Origin: Bugulina stolonifera
Lineage: Eukaryota > Bryozoa > Gymnolaemata > Cheilostomatida > Bugulidae
Assembly (NCBI GenBank): GCA_935421135.1
Contig: OW285189.1
Span: forward strand, 25,050,298-25,114,297
Length of the DNA stretch: 64,000 nt
Direction of reading: 5' to 3'
Part shown: piece by piece, positions 1 through 11,300 of the stretch
Numbering within the stretch: position 1 is the stretch's first letter
Layout of the letters: each line of letters starts with the position of its first letter
Program-made: the position numbers and the translations under genes
Notes under the pieces: model-generated
Databases searched by the model: none
The model's input: the letters and a program-made list of their open reading frames with translations, nothing else
What the model was told of the DNA's origin: nothing

Positions 1-70
1 CAGCTAATTCTGGCCTAAGGACACACTGTAGGTAAGTTGAGAGTGTAGAGTAACAATAGTAAACTCCTAC

Positions 71-3000
71 CTGTTAAGTGTGTGCCCAGCCTCACTCAAC
101 TCTCTGCATTGTACAGCCTGTCTCTCCTCCAGCTCTGTCAACTGTGCTCTAGAATGTTCCAAGGTAGACCTCAACTCACTGCTGGTAGACTTCTCATTGT
201 TCAATGTACATTCCAATTGAATGGACTTACTCTACAATATAGATGCTTGTGAAGAAGTCGGGGCAGACACAACCTTTTGTACTTATAAGCCTTCTGACCT
301 CGGTCCAGAACCGATTTTCATATAAGAAGCACAATTTTGCATTCTTACTTCAATTGCTTGTATACTGTTGTTCAATAAAATACTCTTACTAATTTAATTA
401 CGCAGTCTCTTACTGTTTACTGTTTCGATACAATTCAAAACACATACAGCTTCTAATGTTCAGATGTGCAACTCTCACCTCTAATGCATCAGCACTTAGC
501 TGTCTTTCTTCAGACAGTGCCTTGACAGCAGCCAACTCTTCTGTCAGCAGTTGACATTTCTCCTGCATTTCCTGTAGGCATAATGATATTCATACTAGGG
601 CTTAGTGTTGCTAACTGAGGCATGGGTATAGAAAGGGTGTTGTTCTAACTGAGAATCCAAGCCAGATGTTATCTTCAATTATTTTAATATTAAAATTGTT
701 ATAATGGTTTTACAGAGTATATTGTACAAGTACCTGCAGAAGAGCACCTTGCTCCTCTGTCAGTGCTTTCTGTGTAGATAATTCATCTGCAGATTTCACT
801 TTCTCAGCCCTAACTGTGTTTAGTTCACTTTCTGTAGATTGAATCTTCTCCAACATTTCATTTAATATCCTGCAGATATAACACTATTATTTATATAACA
901 ACTACAACAACCACAGCAACACAAAATTTTTTGATACCAAATTAATCAATCAAAATAGATAAGGAAATTAAACCAAGTAAAACCTACAAACTGATACTAA
1001 AAGTTGGCTAAGAAAATTTAAAAAACAATTATACATGTATATCAATTGCATAAAGACTGAATGGTATGGAAACCGAGTAGCCATACATATATAGTTCCAT
1101 AGGAAGACCATTAAGATTGACCAACACACATTCAAACTGTGAAGCATTGAATAACAAACTTAACACACGTACATTAACTAAAGGGTGAGAGGATAATATT
1201 GTAATGGTTTCTGTGATTTGGTGCGGTCGTCCTTGGACGACTATCGACCCAGAAATGAAGTGCCTATGAGTGGTAATAGGACTTCGCATTACATGAAAGA
1301 TCGAGCGGTCTCAGTAGCCCAAATACTACCAAAGACGACCCATCTGATCTCAAGTCCGACCTTCAGACTATACAGTGAAAGAGAGTAGTTCAACCTAGTA
1401 GGCGGTTCGCAAAGCGAATGACCTAGTAAAAGGAAGAGAAAGTCCCTGTATCAAGTATAGATGTGTCTTTATTGAAAGCCAAGTGTAGACTGAGACAATG
1501 AACAGTAAAACAGTGCCCTTTATATAGTATAAGGACTTCCGGCCGACGTGACGTCGGGAAAAGACGACGTGTGGTCGTCCGGAAGTTGCGCAACAAGATG
1601 GCCGCCGGAAGCCCGACGGCCGACCCAAAATAGGTCGGGTTCTACAAAAGTTGCTTATAATGGTCCAATTCATGTACAAAATGAATATCAATGGATTCTG
1701 AGAGGTCGGGCCTCTGTACATGGGTGTAAAAGGCATTAAAAGACTTAGAAATAATCATACAATCATATATAACAATATAAGAGTAAAGTACAAGCAGATA
1801 TATACATGTATGCACACAATAATGAGTGTCAGATGTAAGATACGACTGGGCGTACCATCACATAGCCCCCTCACACTAGGTCATGGGTGTCTCTAGTGTC
1901 AAGTTAAGAAGGGTACGGTACAGTGTAGATTCTCTGGATACTATATCCAAGTCTGCTTGTACAAGCTGGAGTTGTCGGGGGTGGTTTAGATGCTGGTTGG
2001 CTAGTTCACGAAGAGCTATTTCTCGAGCATAGAGAGGTTCCAGATGTTGGCGTAGAGTGTCTCCCACCTGTTGACGGCTGGCAAGGTAGTGAATCCGTGG
2101 CTTGAGTTCAGCAAGTTGTTGCATGAACGACGGATCCGGAGATGCAGGACGTGTGGCATTCGGCTGAGTTAGTACAGGAGATGCAGGAGGTGGGGACTGG
2201 ACGGCAGGAGAGTCTGAAGTGGCTCGGAGTAGGTCCCTGGCAGGTGTATAAGGAGAGCGGTGCGGTGAGACCTCTAGTGTGGGCCTGGACTGCAGTGGCT
2301 CGATCAGTAGAGTCGGAGAAGCTGTACAAGAAGCTGCACATGAGACCTTGGGTGGAGAGCCTTCGTAGAGAGGGCCTGACTGAGGAGCAGGCATACTCTT
2401 CCTTGGAGCAGGCCTTGTCTTCCAAGAGGGTAGACGTCCGCGTCGGCCAGGGGGGCCGACACTTACTGCGGAGGTACTAGCAGGAGGTCGCCAGGGAGAA
2501 GGTCCAGCAGGAGTGGTAGGCGACGAGGAAGAGGAGGAGGTAGCATCAGAAGGTGCGGAGTCGGGGGTCTGTTCTGGAGATGGGCTGTGCCGTCTCTTGG
2601 GAGGTCGCTTCCTTGTGGAGGAGGAGCTAGGCAAATAGACTGGTTTATTTGTCCCCGACTGTCCGTCCATAGTAGGACGACATGGTAGAAATGGTGGGGG
2701 ATCCTTTACGCCCCACCATTCCATGAGGGCCCCATAGCTGGGCCCGTCCGTGAGGAAGAGACGTTTCCCACAGATACTGGATCTCCGACTGAAGTGATGG
2801 CCTAGAGCATCACGGCTAACTGAGCTGCGTCCGCAGCGACAGTAGAAGCGGGCAAAGTGCTGCCAAATGTGAATGTTCAGTCTCTTGAGGGTGCCGGAGA
2901 AGCCACACTTTGCACATTTGAGGTTAGGTTGACTCCTTCTAGCCAAGTCGTCTCGGGCTTGTTGAGTGAAGGTACTAATCCATGGCTTAGTGGCTCCGGA

Positions 3001-6000
3001 ATGCTGGGACGACTCTATGGGCAGCTTGTCAGTGAGTTTGTGCAGCTTAATGGTAGCTAACTTCAGGGTAGAGGTAACAGGAGATGGAGTGGGTGGAGGC
3101 GTGCCGTCTGGCGTGAGCGTCTTCCGTAGAGGAGACGCATCTACAACACATAATTCATCTGATGTGTATCCTCCGCCTTCTAACTCATGCTCTTTCCTGT
3201 GAGAATGTTCAGGGGAATTCTCCTCTGTCCCGACTGGTCTATGCCGAGTGGGGAGGGAGAGAGAATTCATGCCTGACAGTCCCACAGGTGTGGATTGTTC
3301 CTCTAATTCTGATTTGTTCCCTACTGGTAACACTGAGATTTGCTTACCTTCAGCTGTGAAGACAGGCTGGTTGGAGTGATCCATACTAGAAGGAGTAGCC
3401 GTCTCGTCTGCACGAGAATGAGAAAGGATACGAGTGCTGTTAACTTCACCAGTGACACGAGGAGTGCAGAAGTTGCCACATGTAGGGATACATGTGCTTC
3501 GGTGAAGTGCTGAACGAGAAAGGACTACTCGTCTGTGAGCTGTCGTATTTATACTAGCCGAGGGATGAGCAATTGGCTCAATTGTAGGCAATGCCTCAGG
3601 CACATTTTCTTTGTTCGACTCGTCAAATAAGCGCGGGAACACGGCAATAGTTGCCTTCGATTGCTTCTTATCCGCTTTAGGGGACTTCGAGAGTTCGGCA
3701 ATCTGTATTTTCGGCTGAAACTGTTCGGCAATGCTAGATTCCGTACAAGAGCGTTTTGCTTTGTGTACTTGAACTGCTGGCAGTATAGACTGTATCTCCG
3801 TCGTTGGGATTATGTCTTGAGGTTCGGCTACGCGACATTTCGCGTCCTCTGGATCAGGTCGGGCTGTTGAAACTTGAACATTCTTCGAGAGGTTCAGAGG
3901 TAGCTCTCTGGTTTGGTCCAGCACGGTTTGCTCCGTGTCGATCCTCAGGCCGCGGACTTGGACTGTGGTGTCTGGCAGTTCTACACACGATAAGTCGTCC
4001 GTCGGGGCATACTGAATTTTGGCGGGAATCAATTGCTGATTAGTGTCGGGTCTGGACGTGGCCAGATCCTGTTGATCCTTCTGAGTTGAGGATAGGTCGG
4101 GGTTACCTTGTGAGGTTTGTTCCGACGGGGCGGGACATATGAGTCGTCCTTTCAGCCTTGGGGGGTGATCTGTGGTCACTTCGGATGTGTCCGGCTTTGA
4201 GTGGAGTCGTTTCTTGCCTGGTGTTGGCCTAGTGGGTTTAGGTTCATCCACTGTGACGGGTGTAGGTGACGCCGTCGGCCTGGAGTGTGATGGGCTAGTT
4301 ACCCGTGGGGTTTTCTGTTTGGAGTGGCTACTCTTGACTTTAGGCTTAGTGGGTATAGGTTCTTCCACTAGGACGGGTTCTGATGTGTCCGTCGGCCTCA
4401 GTGGACGACCATTGTGGTTTGGTCCACTCTTCTTGGGTTTGGCCGCAGTAGGAATGGGTTCATCTACTGGGACGGGTTCTGATGTATCCGTCGGCCTTTG
4501 TGGACGACCAATGTGGTTTGGTCCACTCTTCTTGGGTTTGGCCGCAGTAGGAATGGGTTCATCTACTGGGACGGGTTCTGATGTATCCGTCGGCCTTTGT
4601 GGACGACCAATGTGGGGTGGTCCACCTTCTCCTTGCTGGGCTCCAGTAGGAATGGGTTCGTCTACTGGGACGGGTCCTGGTGTGTCCGTCGGCCTCTGTG
4701 GACGACCATTGTGGTTGAGTCCACCTTCTCCTGGGTTGTTGTCTGTGTCGGCTACAGTAGGAATGGGGTCGTCTACTGGGACGGGCTCCGGTGTGACCGT
4801 TGGTCCATCATCTGCGCCTTGACATTTCTGTAGGAGGGTATGTAGGGCTTTCCGTAGGAGGTCGGCGGGAAGCTCTTCTTGCGGTTTTGGAGGGCTGGCC
4901 TTGTCATCCTTGTTACTCCGGAAGGCCATTCCGGCTTCCAGTGCTTCCTCCATATCATCGGGCTGTAACCATGTATAGTACCAGCGTAGGCCGTGGTCGT
5001 GGACTGTGAGGCAGAACTTCTCTACAGCCCATTCGTCCAAAAATGCAGGGGGTGCTCCTTCAAAGGCTGTTGCCATCAGTCTACGGATGAGAGCTGCATA
5101 GTCTCTGAGTGACGTGTGGGCTGGCTGTTCCAGTATGGACAGCTTCCATCGGGCTTCTTTGGCAGATAGTCCATATTGCTCCCTCAGTCGGGAAAATATC
5201 TCTTCGACTGATCGGGGTCGGCCGCATTCTTGTGCGGGCCCGTGTAGGGCGGCTCTAAGCCGTATGAGGCGTGCTCTGTCATTCCAGTTGCAACGCTCTG
5301 CCATAGCGGCGAAGTCTTCTATGAAGAGTTCGACGTCCTCTTGTCCGTTGTAGCTGAGTGTTTTGAGGTCCTGCTCGGCTTGGTACATCACCTGCTGGAG
5401 CAGGTTCCTTATTTGGTCCATGTCGGTAGGGTGTCGGGTAGTGAGTAAAACTGCTTTGGTTTGTTAGGCCGTGTCGGCCTAATGGTCGTACTGAGTACCG
5501 TCAATCTGTTCTGGATCCGAGGTCGGTCTTTGATTGAAGATCCGGCGTAGGTCGGGCTACATCCAGCGGAACCACGAGAATTATGGGTGCACTTTAGCGT
5601 TTGTCACCTTCTTGTATCCAAGGTTCCCGGGTCCGAGTCCTAAATCGCCGTAGAAGTATTGAAGAATGAGGTCGGTCGGTCACCCGAGGCCGAGGTCACC
5701 TTCCTTCTCTTCGTATCGTAAGAGTACGACCTTAGAATCCCACCGCTGCCACCAATGTAATGGTTTCTGTGATTTGGTGCGGTCGTCCTTGGACGACTAT
5801 CGACCCAGAAATGAAGTGCCTATGAGTGGTAATAGGACTTCGCATTACATGAAAGATCGAGCGGTCTCAGTAGCCCAAATACTACCAAAGACGACCCATC
5901 TGATCTCAAGTCCGACCTTCAGACTATACAGTGAAAGAGAGTAGTTCAACCTAGTAGGCGGTTCGCAAAGCGAATGACCTAGTAAAAGGAAGAGAAAGTC

Positions 6001-8159
6001 CCTGTATCAAGTATAGATGTGTCTTTATTGAAAGCCTAGTGTAGACTGAGACAATGAACAGTAAAACAGTGCCCTTTATATAGTATAAGGACTTCCGGCC
6101 GACGTGACGTCGGGAAAAGACGACGTGTGGTCGTCCGGAAGTTGCGCAACAAGATGGCCGCCGGAAGCCCGACGGCCGACCCAAAATAGGTCGGGTTCTA
6201 CAAAAGTTGCTTATAATGGTCCAATTCATGTACAAAATGAATATCAATGGATTCTGAGAGGTCGGGCCTCTGTACATGGGTGTAAAAGGCATTAAAAGAC
6301 TTAGAAATAATCATACAATCATATATAACAATATAAGAGTAAAGTACAAGCAGATATATACATGTATGCACACAATAATGAGTGTCAGATGTAAGATACG
6401 ACTGGGCGTACCATCACAATATGATGGAATGATTAGGACTTGACTTACTGTTCTTGTTCCTTTATAAAATTTGTTAGCTTAGCATTTTCAGTTCGAGTGA
6501 TTTCAATATCCTTGTTAGCCTTAGCAGTCTGACTCTCGCTAGACTCCAGTTCAACTTTCAGATTGTGTAACTCTTCAGCATTCTTTTGCTTAATGTTTGT
6601 GTGATCTTTCTCCAACTGCTCTAGTCTACTCTGCACGTCTGACAACCGGCCTGGTACAGAAGAACTACCTCATTGACAAGCCCGACGAGTATAACATTTT
6701 TCCTGTATCATGGTGTCAAATACTTATTGCCACGAGAGACTAAAACAGATGTATCCACATACCCTTCAAATCCTCAATTTGTTTCACATCCTGCGCTTCT
6801 CTCTGCTCAGAGTACACCATGTCTTGTTTGTTCTTCTTACGTGCCTTTGTTAACTCATACTCTAGTTGCTCTGTGTGCACGGCCTGTTCTTCTACTCTAG
6901 CTTGAAGGGCAACATTCTCACATTTCAACAATGACATCTAGAAGAATAAAGTGAAAATAAAGAGAGTGCAACAACATAATTACATTCATAATCAAGAAGA
7001 TGTTGATGTTAAACATATAAATATTATATTAATTTATTAGCATTGATTGAGCACTATAAGGTTGTATGCCCTGCCTAACACCAGCAATGATTTTTACAGG
7101 AATTGAATCTGGATCTCCTACGTGGAAGTCCAGAGCTCCAACCACCAGGTCACATGATAGTAGGACCCCTTATATTCGCTTGGTTGATATGACAAAACTT
7201 GGGCACTATATAATACTATTGCTAGATGTACCCCATTGGGCACTATATAATACTATTGCTAGATGTACCCCATTGGGCACTATATAATACTCTTGCTAGA
7301 TGTACCCCATGAGGGAACAAAATACATCGTAGAATTAGTGTCTATAAAACTTACTAACCACATGACTGCAAGTCTAAGAATTGACCATTCTCTTACCTCA
7401 TCATTAAATTGAGATGTCTGTCCAAGTTTATCTTTGTTTATTTGTGTAAGTTTTTTCCTCAGGTGAGTAACTGTGCCTGAAAGATATATATTAGCCCACT
7501 CCATCATACCATTAAGTAAAGTCGATTTATTAATGACAGTACAGTTTATGTAGTTGGACATCAGCCATGACAAGCACAAACATTACCTCTTTCAGACTCC
7601 AGTTCACCTCTTAGCTTTTCCATAATTTCCTTTAAGTGAGTTAACTCCAAGTTGTCAACAAATGAGATAGCCTCACTTTCAGCATCACTGGTCACTAACC
7701 CTCTAATTGGTTTCTTTACTGGGCCTTTGAGAGGTTTCTCTTCTTTGGAAGAGTTCTGCCGATTGTTCTAGAAAGATTATGAGATAAAAGTAGAATCATT
7801 GCACAATGTAGTCCTATTAGATCTCATTTGGTAGAGGCTTGGATTTTAGTCACTTTGCAACGACATTCACTAAAATGCAATCTTTATTTACTCACAGAAT
7901 TGTTTGCATTTTCAAATAATTCATTTTCATTTAGAGGTACATGTACAATGTGATCGTCTTCAGCATGAGCAGGACTGTTTGATATGGGAGATAATCCAGG
8001 ACTGCCAATTAATTTATCTTCAGATACAGATAATTCTGAATCTTGATCACTTTCTTCTGAGGTGCCAGACTCCCAACTAGCACTGTGGTTAGATAACTGA
8101 GCTGATGACGTCCTCTCAGTGGATTCACCATCCACACCAACCTTTTCGTCAGAGCTCAT
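71..8159 (-). CDS. Long coiled-coil protein, 3' end off the window (partial)
   Basis: Eight exons were assembled on the minus strand: 7896-8159 (ATG at 8159), 7587-7767, 7397-7476, 6763-6937, 6449-6650, 734-869, 479-571 and 71-231. All have GT-AG borders and compatible phases, giving about 430 residues so far. The first 90 residues are acidic and Ser-rich (e.g. SEESDQDSELSVSEDK). The rest, from the second exon on, is heptad-like and rich in E, K, L and Q (e.g. LEQLEKDHTNIKQK), typical of a rod-like tether or centrosomal/Golgi coiled-coil protein. I do not recognise the family; a golgin or GRIP-type scaffold is possible but unproven. The intron between 869 and 6449 carries a complete LTR retrotransposon in the same orientation. 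An acceptor (TTGTTTAG) just before the ATG, at about 8163, implies a spliced 5' UTR exon further right, perhaps ending at the donor near 9868. Confidence 0.8.
1200..1862 (-). repeat. 3' LTR of the Gag-only retrotransposon
   Basis: Same sequence as 5756-6418 except for one base seen at 1481. It has TG...CA ends. AATAAA on the minus strand (1468-1473) would serve as the element's polyadenylation signal and might also truncate the host coiled-coil transcript. Short ORFs inside the LTR (e.g. 1395-1736) occur identically in both copies and are not genes. Confidence 0.92.
1876..5421 (-). CDS. Gag-like polyprotein of the LTR retrotransposon (1,181 aa)
   Basis: Residues 1-170 look like a Ty3/Gypsy-type retrotransposon Gag (capsid) domain: the region with RLRAALHGPAQEC, then EIFSRLREQYG and LRDYAALIRRLM. 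About residues 200-400 hold four to six Pro-rich tandem repeats of about 33 residues, each with PVPVDEPIPT. Near residue 836 is a C2H2-type finger (C-x2-C-x11-H-x3-H) followed by a second Cys/His cluster (YCRCG...HH...C), in place of the usual CCHC knuckle. A Ser/Pro-rich stretch and a helical tail follow. The ORF ends about a dozen bases before the polypurine tract, so there is no room for pol. The frame is intact, without stops or frameshifts. The presumed role is particle assembly and RNA binding in cytoplasm; this is inferred from family. Confidence 0.88.
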   Translation of the reverse strand: MDQIRNLLQQVMYQAEQDLKTLSYNGQEDVELFIEDFAAMAERCNWNDRARLIRLRAALHGPAQECGRPRSVEEIFSRLREQYGLSAKEARWKLSILEQPAHTSLRDYAALIRRLMATAFEGAPPAFLDEWAVEKFCLTVHDHGLRWYYTWLQPDDMEEALEAGMAFRSNKDDKASPPKPQEELPADLLRKALHTLLQKCQGADDGPTVTPEPVPVDDPIPTVADTDNNPGEGGLNHNGRPQRPTDTPGPVPVDEPIPTGAQQGEGGPPHIGRPQRPTDTSEPVPVDEPIPTAAKPKKSGPNHIGRPQRPTDTSEPVPVDEPIPTAAKPKKSGPNHNGRPLRPTDTSEPVLVEEPIPTKPKVKSSHSKQKTPRVTSPSHSRPTASPTPVTVDEPKPTRPTPGKKRLHSKPDTSEVTTDHPPRLKGRLICPAPSEQTSQGNPDLSSTQKDQQDLATSRPDTNQQLIPAKIQYAPTDDLSCVELPDTTVQVRGLRIDTEQTVLDQTRELPLNLSKNVQVSTARPDPEDAKCRVAEPQDIIPTTEIQSILPAVQVHKAKRSCTESSIAEQFQPKIQIAELSKSPKADKKQSKATIAVFPRLFDESNKENVPEALPTIEPIAHPSASINTTAHRRVVLSRSALHRSTCIPTCGNFCTPRVTGEVNSTRILSHSRADETATPSSMDHSNQPVFTAEGKQISVLPVGNKSELEEQSTPVGLSGMNSLSLPTRHRPVGTEENSPEHSHRKEHELEGGGYTSDELCVVDASPLRKTLTPDGTPPPTPSPVTSTLKLATIKLHKLTDKLPIESSQHSGATKPWISTFTQQARDDLARRSQPNLKCAKCGFSGTLKRLNIHIWQHFARFYCRCGRSSVSRDALGHHFSRRSSICGKRLFLTDGPSYGALMEWWGVKDPPPFLPCRPTMDGQSGTNKPVYLPSSSSTRKRPPKRRHSPSPEQTPDSAPSDATSSSSSSPTTPAGPSPWRPPASTSAVSVGPPGRRGRLPSWKTRPAPRKSMPAPQSGPLYEGSPPKVSCAASCTASPTLLIEPLQSRPTLEVSPHRSPYTPARDLLRATSDSPAVQSPPPASPVLTQPNATRPASPDPSFMQQLAELKPRIHYLASRQQVGDTLRQHLEPLYAREIALRELANQHLNHPRQLQLVQADLDIVSRESTLYRTLLNLTLETPMT
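4380..4800 (-). repeat. 99-bp coding repeats in the Gag ORF
   Basis: About four similar units of roughly 33 codons, each encoding PVPVDEPIPT and GRPQRPTDTSE. Two neighbouring units (about 4400-4600) are almost identical in DNA, so they expanded recently. The antisense frame is also open over 4172-4822 because of the repeat and is not a gene. Confidence 0.85.
5736..5754 (-). other. Primer-binding site, probably tRNA-Leu(AAG)
   Basis: On the minus strand the sequence one base after the 5' LTR reads TGGTGGCAGCGGTGGGATT. It starts with TGG, the complement of a tRNA CCA end. From my knowledge of animal tRNAs, the whole 19-mer is complementary to the 3' end of tRNA-Leu(AAG), which ends in AATCCCACCGCTGCCA plus CCA. 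The position and sequence fix the LTR boundary and the direction of the element. Confidence 0.85.
5756..6418 (-). repeat. 5' LTR of the Gag-only retrotransposon
   Basis: Direct repeat of 1200-1862, upstream with respect to the minus-strand ORF. On the minus strand it carries a TATA-like box (CTATATAAAG, about 6073-6082) followed some 45 bases later by AATAAA (6024-6029). This is the expected order for a U3-R boundary. GC-rich blocks around 6090-6200 stand out from the AT-rich host DNA. Confidence 0.92.
7201..7310. repeat. 37-bp tandem repeat, 3 copies
   Basis: Units begin at 7201, 7238 and 7275 with GGGCACTATATAATACT, nearly identical. The array lies in an intron of the coiled-coil gene between exons 6763-6937 and 7397-7476. 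Confidence 0.9.
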
Positions 8160-8270
8160 TTTCTAAACAAATTTACAAGGGGTATAGTGTATAATGTATA
8201 GTGTATTTCCATAAGAACAATATAGCTGATTATTACGGATTACCATCTTCATATCTTGCTTTACATCATT

Positions 8271-8340
8271 ACTCACAGGTACTCACAGGTACTCACAGGT
8301 ACTCACAGGTACTCACAGGTACTCACAGGCACTCACAGGG
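8271..8340. repeat. 10-bp tandem repeat ACTCACAGGT, 7 copies
   Basis: Seven head-to-tail copies of ACTCACAGGT (the last two end GC and GG). The array lies upstream of the coiled-coil start codon, probably inside a 5' UTR intron. Each unit on the minus strand reads ACCTGTGAGT, which contains a perfect splice-donor-like CTGTGAGT. Confidence 0.9.
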
Positions 8341-11300
8341 TGATAATCGTTCATACATCTACACATATTTTAGAATCTAGCATTAAGAATGTTCTTGGCT
8401 TGCCTTGAAAACTGAGTGTTTCACCAAGCAATTACATATTTATATTGCGGTGATCCGGCCAATTTCATGACATTGTACATAGTAATGTATTATCTGTGTG
8501 ACTTGACTAATAGAATTGTACAGTATTGACAAGTACATGTTATTTTATTATAAGTTATAATAATAATCTGCGTGCCTGACCTGCGAAGGCTGGCCCTTTG
8601 TATCAGACTCGGACCCTAAGTAATGTATAGAGTTGATAGCCCATTATTTTGTATTAAATATTATTGTAATCAAATAGTATTTTTCCTTTGATGTACTTGA
8701 ATTATCAGTACCTTCGCTAGCATTTCTTTGCATTGTTGAAATGCTGTGTAAGTCCGATATTTGGTTGTACTTTATTGTATTGCACAACGTTTTTGCTGGA
8801 AACTACAGGAAGCTGATCTAGTATAAACGTAGAGGCGTTTTACCGTTGATTAGGCCTATCACTTATTCTGTGAACTGCAATAGAGAAGCATCTATTTACT
8901 CCATACAGCTTGCATGATGCTTACTAATCAGAAGCCTCTCAGCCCAAAGTTTCATTGGAAACTGAAGCCAGAGGACCTAGGTTAGGTCGTACCCATGAAC
9001 ACACGGCAATAACAGACAGAATGCTCAAACCTGCGGATCATTTGATAAAGAACAAGTATCCAGTGCTAGTCGTACTTATACCTTGCACTCAGTATATGTA
9101 ATTGGCAAGGTCGATAGACCACTTTCAACCTTCCCATGTACACAGGCAGTGTGCGCGAAACATTACAATATTAATTTACTCATATATAATTGCATTTCCT
9201 ATATGTGATATAGTCACAACTTTTTGACCTGTGGTATAGATTTCCCTATTTCCCTATAACCGCATGAGCCCTGGGGCCAAGCTCCTGAGATATAGACTAT
9301 GTCTTCCTCCTTTATCTAAACTAGGCAGCTACAAAATTATTCTGCAACTGCACTGTATATTTTATATCACTGAATTATGATATAATTATTGTTATATTCA
9401 TGCTCATGTACTACTTGTTAGTTGCTATTTGTAGTGTGACATCCTTATGCTGTGGACTTAGCAGCTAGTAACCATCTTCCCTTTCATTCCTCAGGAAACT
9501 GAGATATAGAAACTAGGCAAAAACTGCCAGGAAACACTCTAGTCGAGGCGCACTCAGACACTAGCCTTCTGTTATTGCGTTATCATTATGATTATCACCT
9601 GCAAAGCGTTATTCACTATCTTATACAACACTTCACTGAGAGGTTTTTAGTGACACTCTCCATCTTGTACAGCCTTCAACAATAGTGTGATTAGTTCGGT
9701 AAGCATCAAGTGTTTGCTTTATAAAATGTGAGTTTTGTTTTAACGGAACCCAGGCCTTCTCTTAGCTTTGTACATCACAGCTTCAGTGCTCGCCTTGAAG
9801 ACAAAAAAGTCTCTAGTAGACTACACTAACTGACTAAGACTCGATGGCTTTGAAACTACTTACCTGAAGTTTGCCTTGTTCCCTTTGTTTTAGTTTGATT
9901 TTGGCAAGTAGGTTAAATTATTTCACACTAATGGTTGCAATAAAATTTTCAGATACACCCGTTGCATCTTCTCAAAAACAAAAATGTTAATATTGATAGA
10001 CTATCGCTGTTAATAAATCAAAAATGGTTTGTAAACACCGCCATGTTTGACAACATTGTTTACAGCATTTCCATTGGTTAGTTAAATAAGCCAATAGAGT
10101 GTACTATCTTACCCTATTAGCCTATCACCGCGCATGTTTGGTTTCAATGAGATCTTAAGCAGGCAATAAGTACGCTATAGTTCAATTGTGCGCATTTTAC
10201 CTTTGCGATTAAGATATCAGTTCAGGTCAATTCAGTTGTATGACTGTGATTCACAGCATATAATTAACTAATTTTATGGTTCACAATCACAAGTTTTGCT
10301 CTGTTATTAATTTCGAAGAGCTGATGTTTCATTTCTAGCATCTATAATTTGCAGTGGATTTCCATGATATTGTTGTAGGCTGTTCAGAAATAGAAAGCCC
10401 ACTCTAGTGCAGGTAAATGTATTAGGTAATCTATCTGTAAATCTATCTGTAAATATTGCAGACCCCCTAGTCCAAAAAATAGTTAAAACTAGAGGCTCCC
10501 TTATAGATTTGCATGAAATTGATGGTGGAGTCCTACCTCATCTGAGGTAAATTCTGAGGTAAAATCTTTAATTTTATTTTTATTAAAGAGTTGAGTAGAG
10601 TTATTAATTGATTTAAATTTTTGATTATTAATTATCATCCATTAGCAATAGCTTAGGTAATTCTTATCTACTTCAACTTTATGTATACTATTGCTTCTTC
10701 TATCTATTACATGTACATAACTTTTCCTCCTGTTACATAATCAGATTTAGGCAGTTCAACCCGAATTTTAACAACTACCAAACCTAGATAAATTAAAATT
10801 TCATATGGTTGGGTAGGAACTAGAAAAAATGAAAAGTTCAAATCTGGTTTATTTAAAGTTCATCAGTAAAAAGTTATAAACAAACTAAACGTATAAAATT
10901 TAGCAAAAATTTGTATTGAAGTTTGTCCCAAATTTTAAATATATAATAATATATCGATATATATAGGCTAGGCATAGGCCTAAGTATTTACAGCAATAAC
11001 AAGAAAGCTATAGCTCCAAACAATGTAAAACTATTACTATATGTTTCTGGAATCTGTACACTCCGCTGAACATGCATATATTATTTTAATCAAAATAATG
11101 AAGAAAATAGAGCTTTCAACTAGGTGCATATTTAGGGCTTTTACCATTTTTATTACTATTTCATCACACCTATTTTCAATCAGTCGGTGAAACTAACACT
11201 CCACTCAGGCTACATGGAGACCCGTTCATTTTGTTGGGTTCTGATTAATATAATTGTTATTCTAGTTGGAAAACTCGTGGAAATACAGCCAATCCAAAAT

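Larger units (their letters stand above)
1200..6418 (-). mobile_element. Complete LTR retrotransposon with one Gag-like ORF and no pol
   Basis: Two 663-bp direct repeats (1200-1862 and 5756-6418) flank 3,893 bp of internal sequence. I find one mismatch between them (a at 1481, t at 6037). The repeats begin TGTAATGG and end CATCACA. A 4-bp ATAT duplication lies at 1196-1199 and 6419-6422. Read on the minus strand, a 19-base primer-binding site lies one base after the 5' LTR (5736-5754) and a purine-rich tract ends at the 3' LTR (about 1863-1870). A single 1,181-codon ORF fills nearly all the internal region; no protease, reverse transcriptase, RNase H or integrase frame is present. The near-identical LTRs indicate a very recent insertion. 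It is probably non-autonomous and mobilised in trans, like plant TR-GAG elements. It sits inside an intron of the coiled-coil gene, sense to it. Confidence 0.92.

Noticed and set aside
1395..1739. Small ORFs in the LTRs (also at 5951-6295)
   Set aside because: Identical in both LTRs, overlap on both strands, and cover promoter/poly(A) sequences; no independent support.
4172..4822. 216-codon plus-strand ORF rich in Gly/Ser
   Set aside because: Antisense shadow of the Pro-rich repeats in the Gag ORF.
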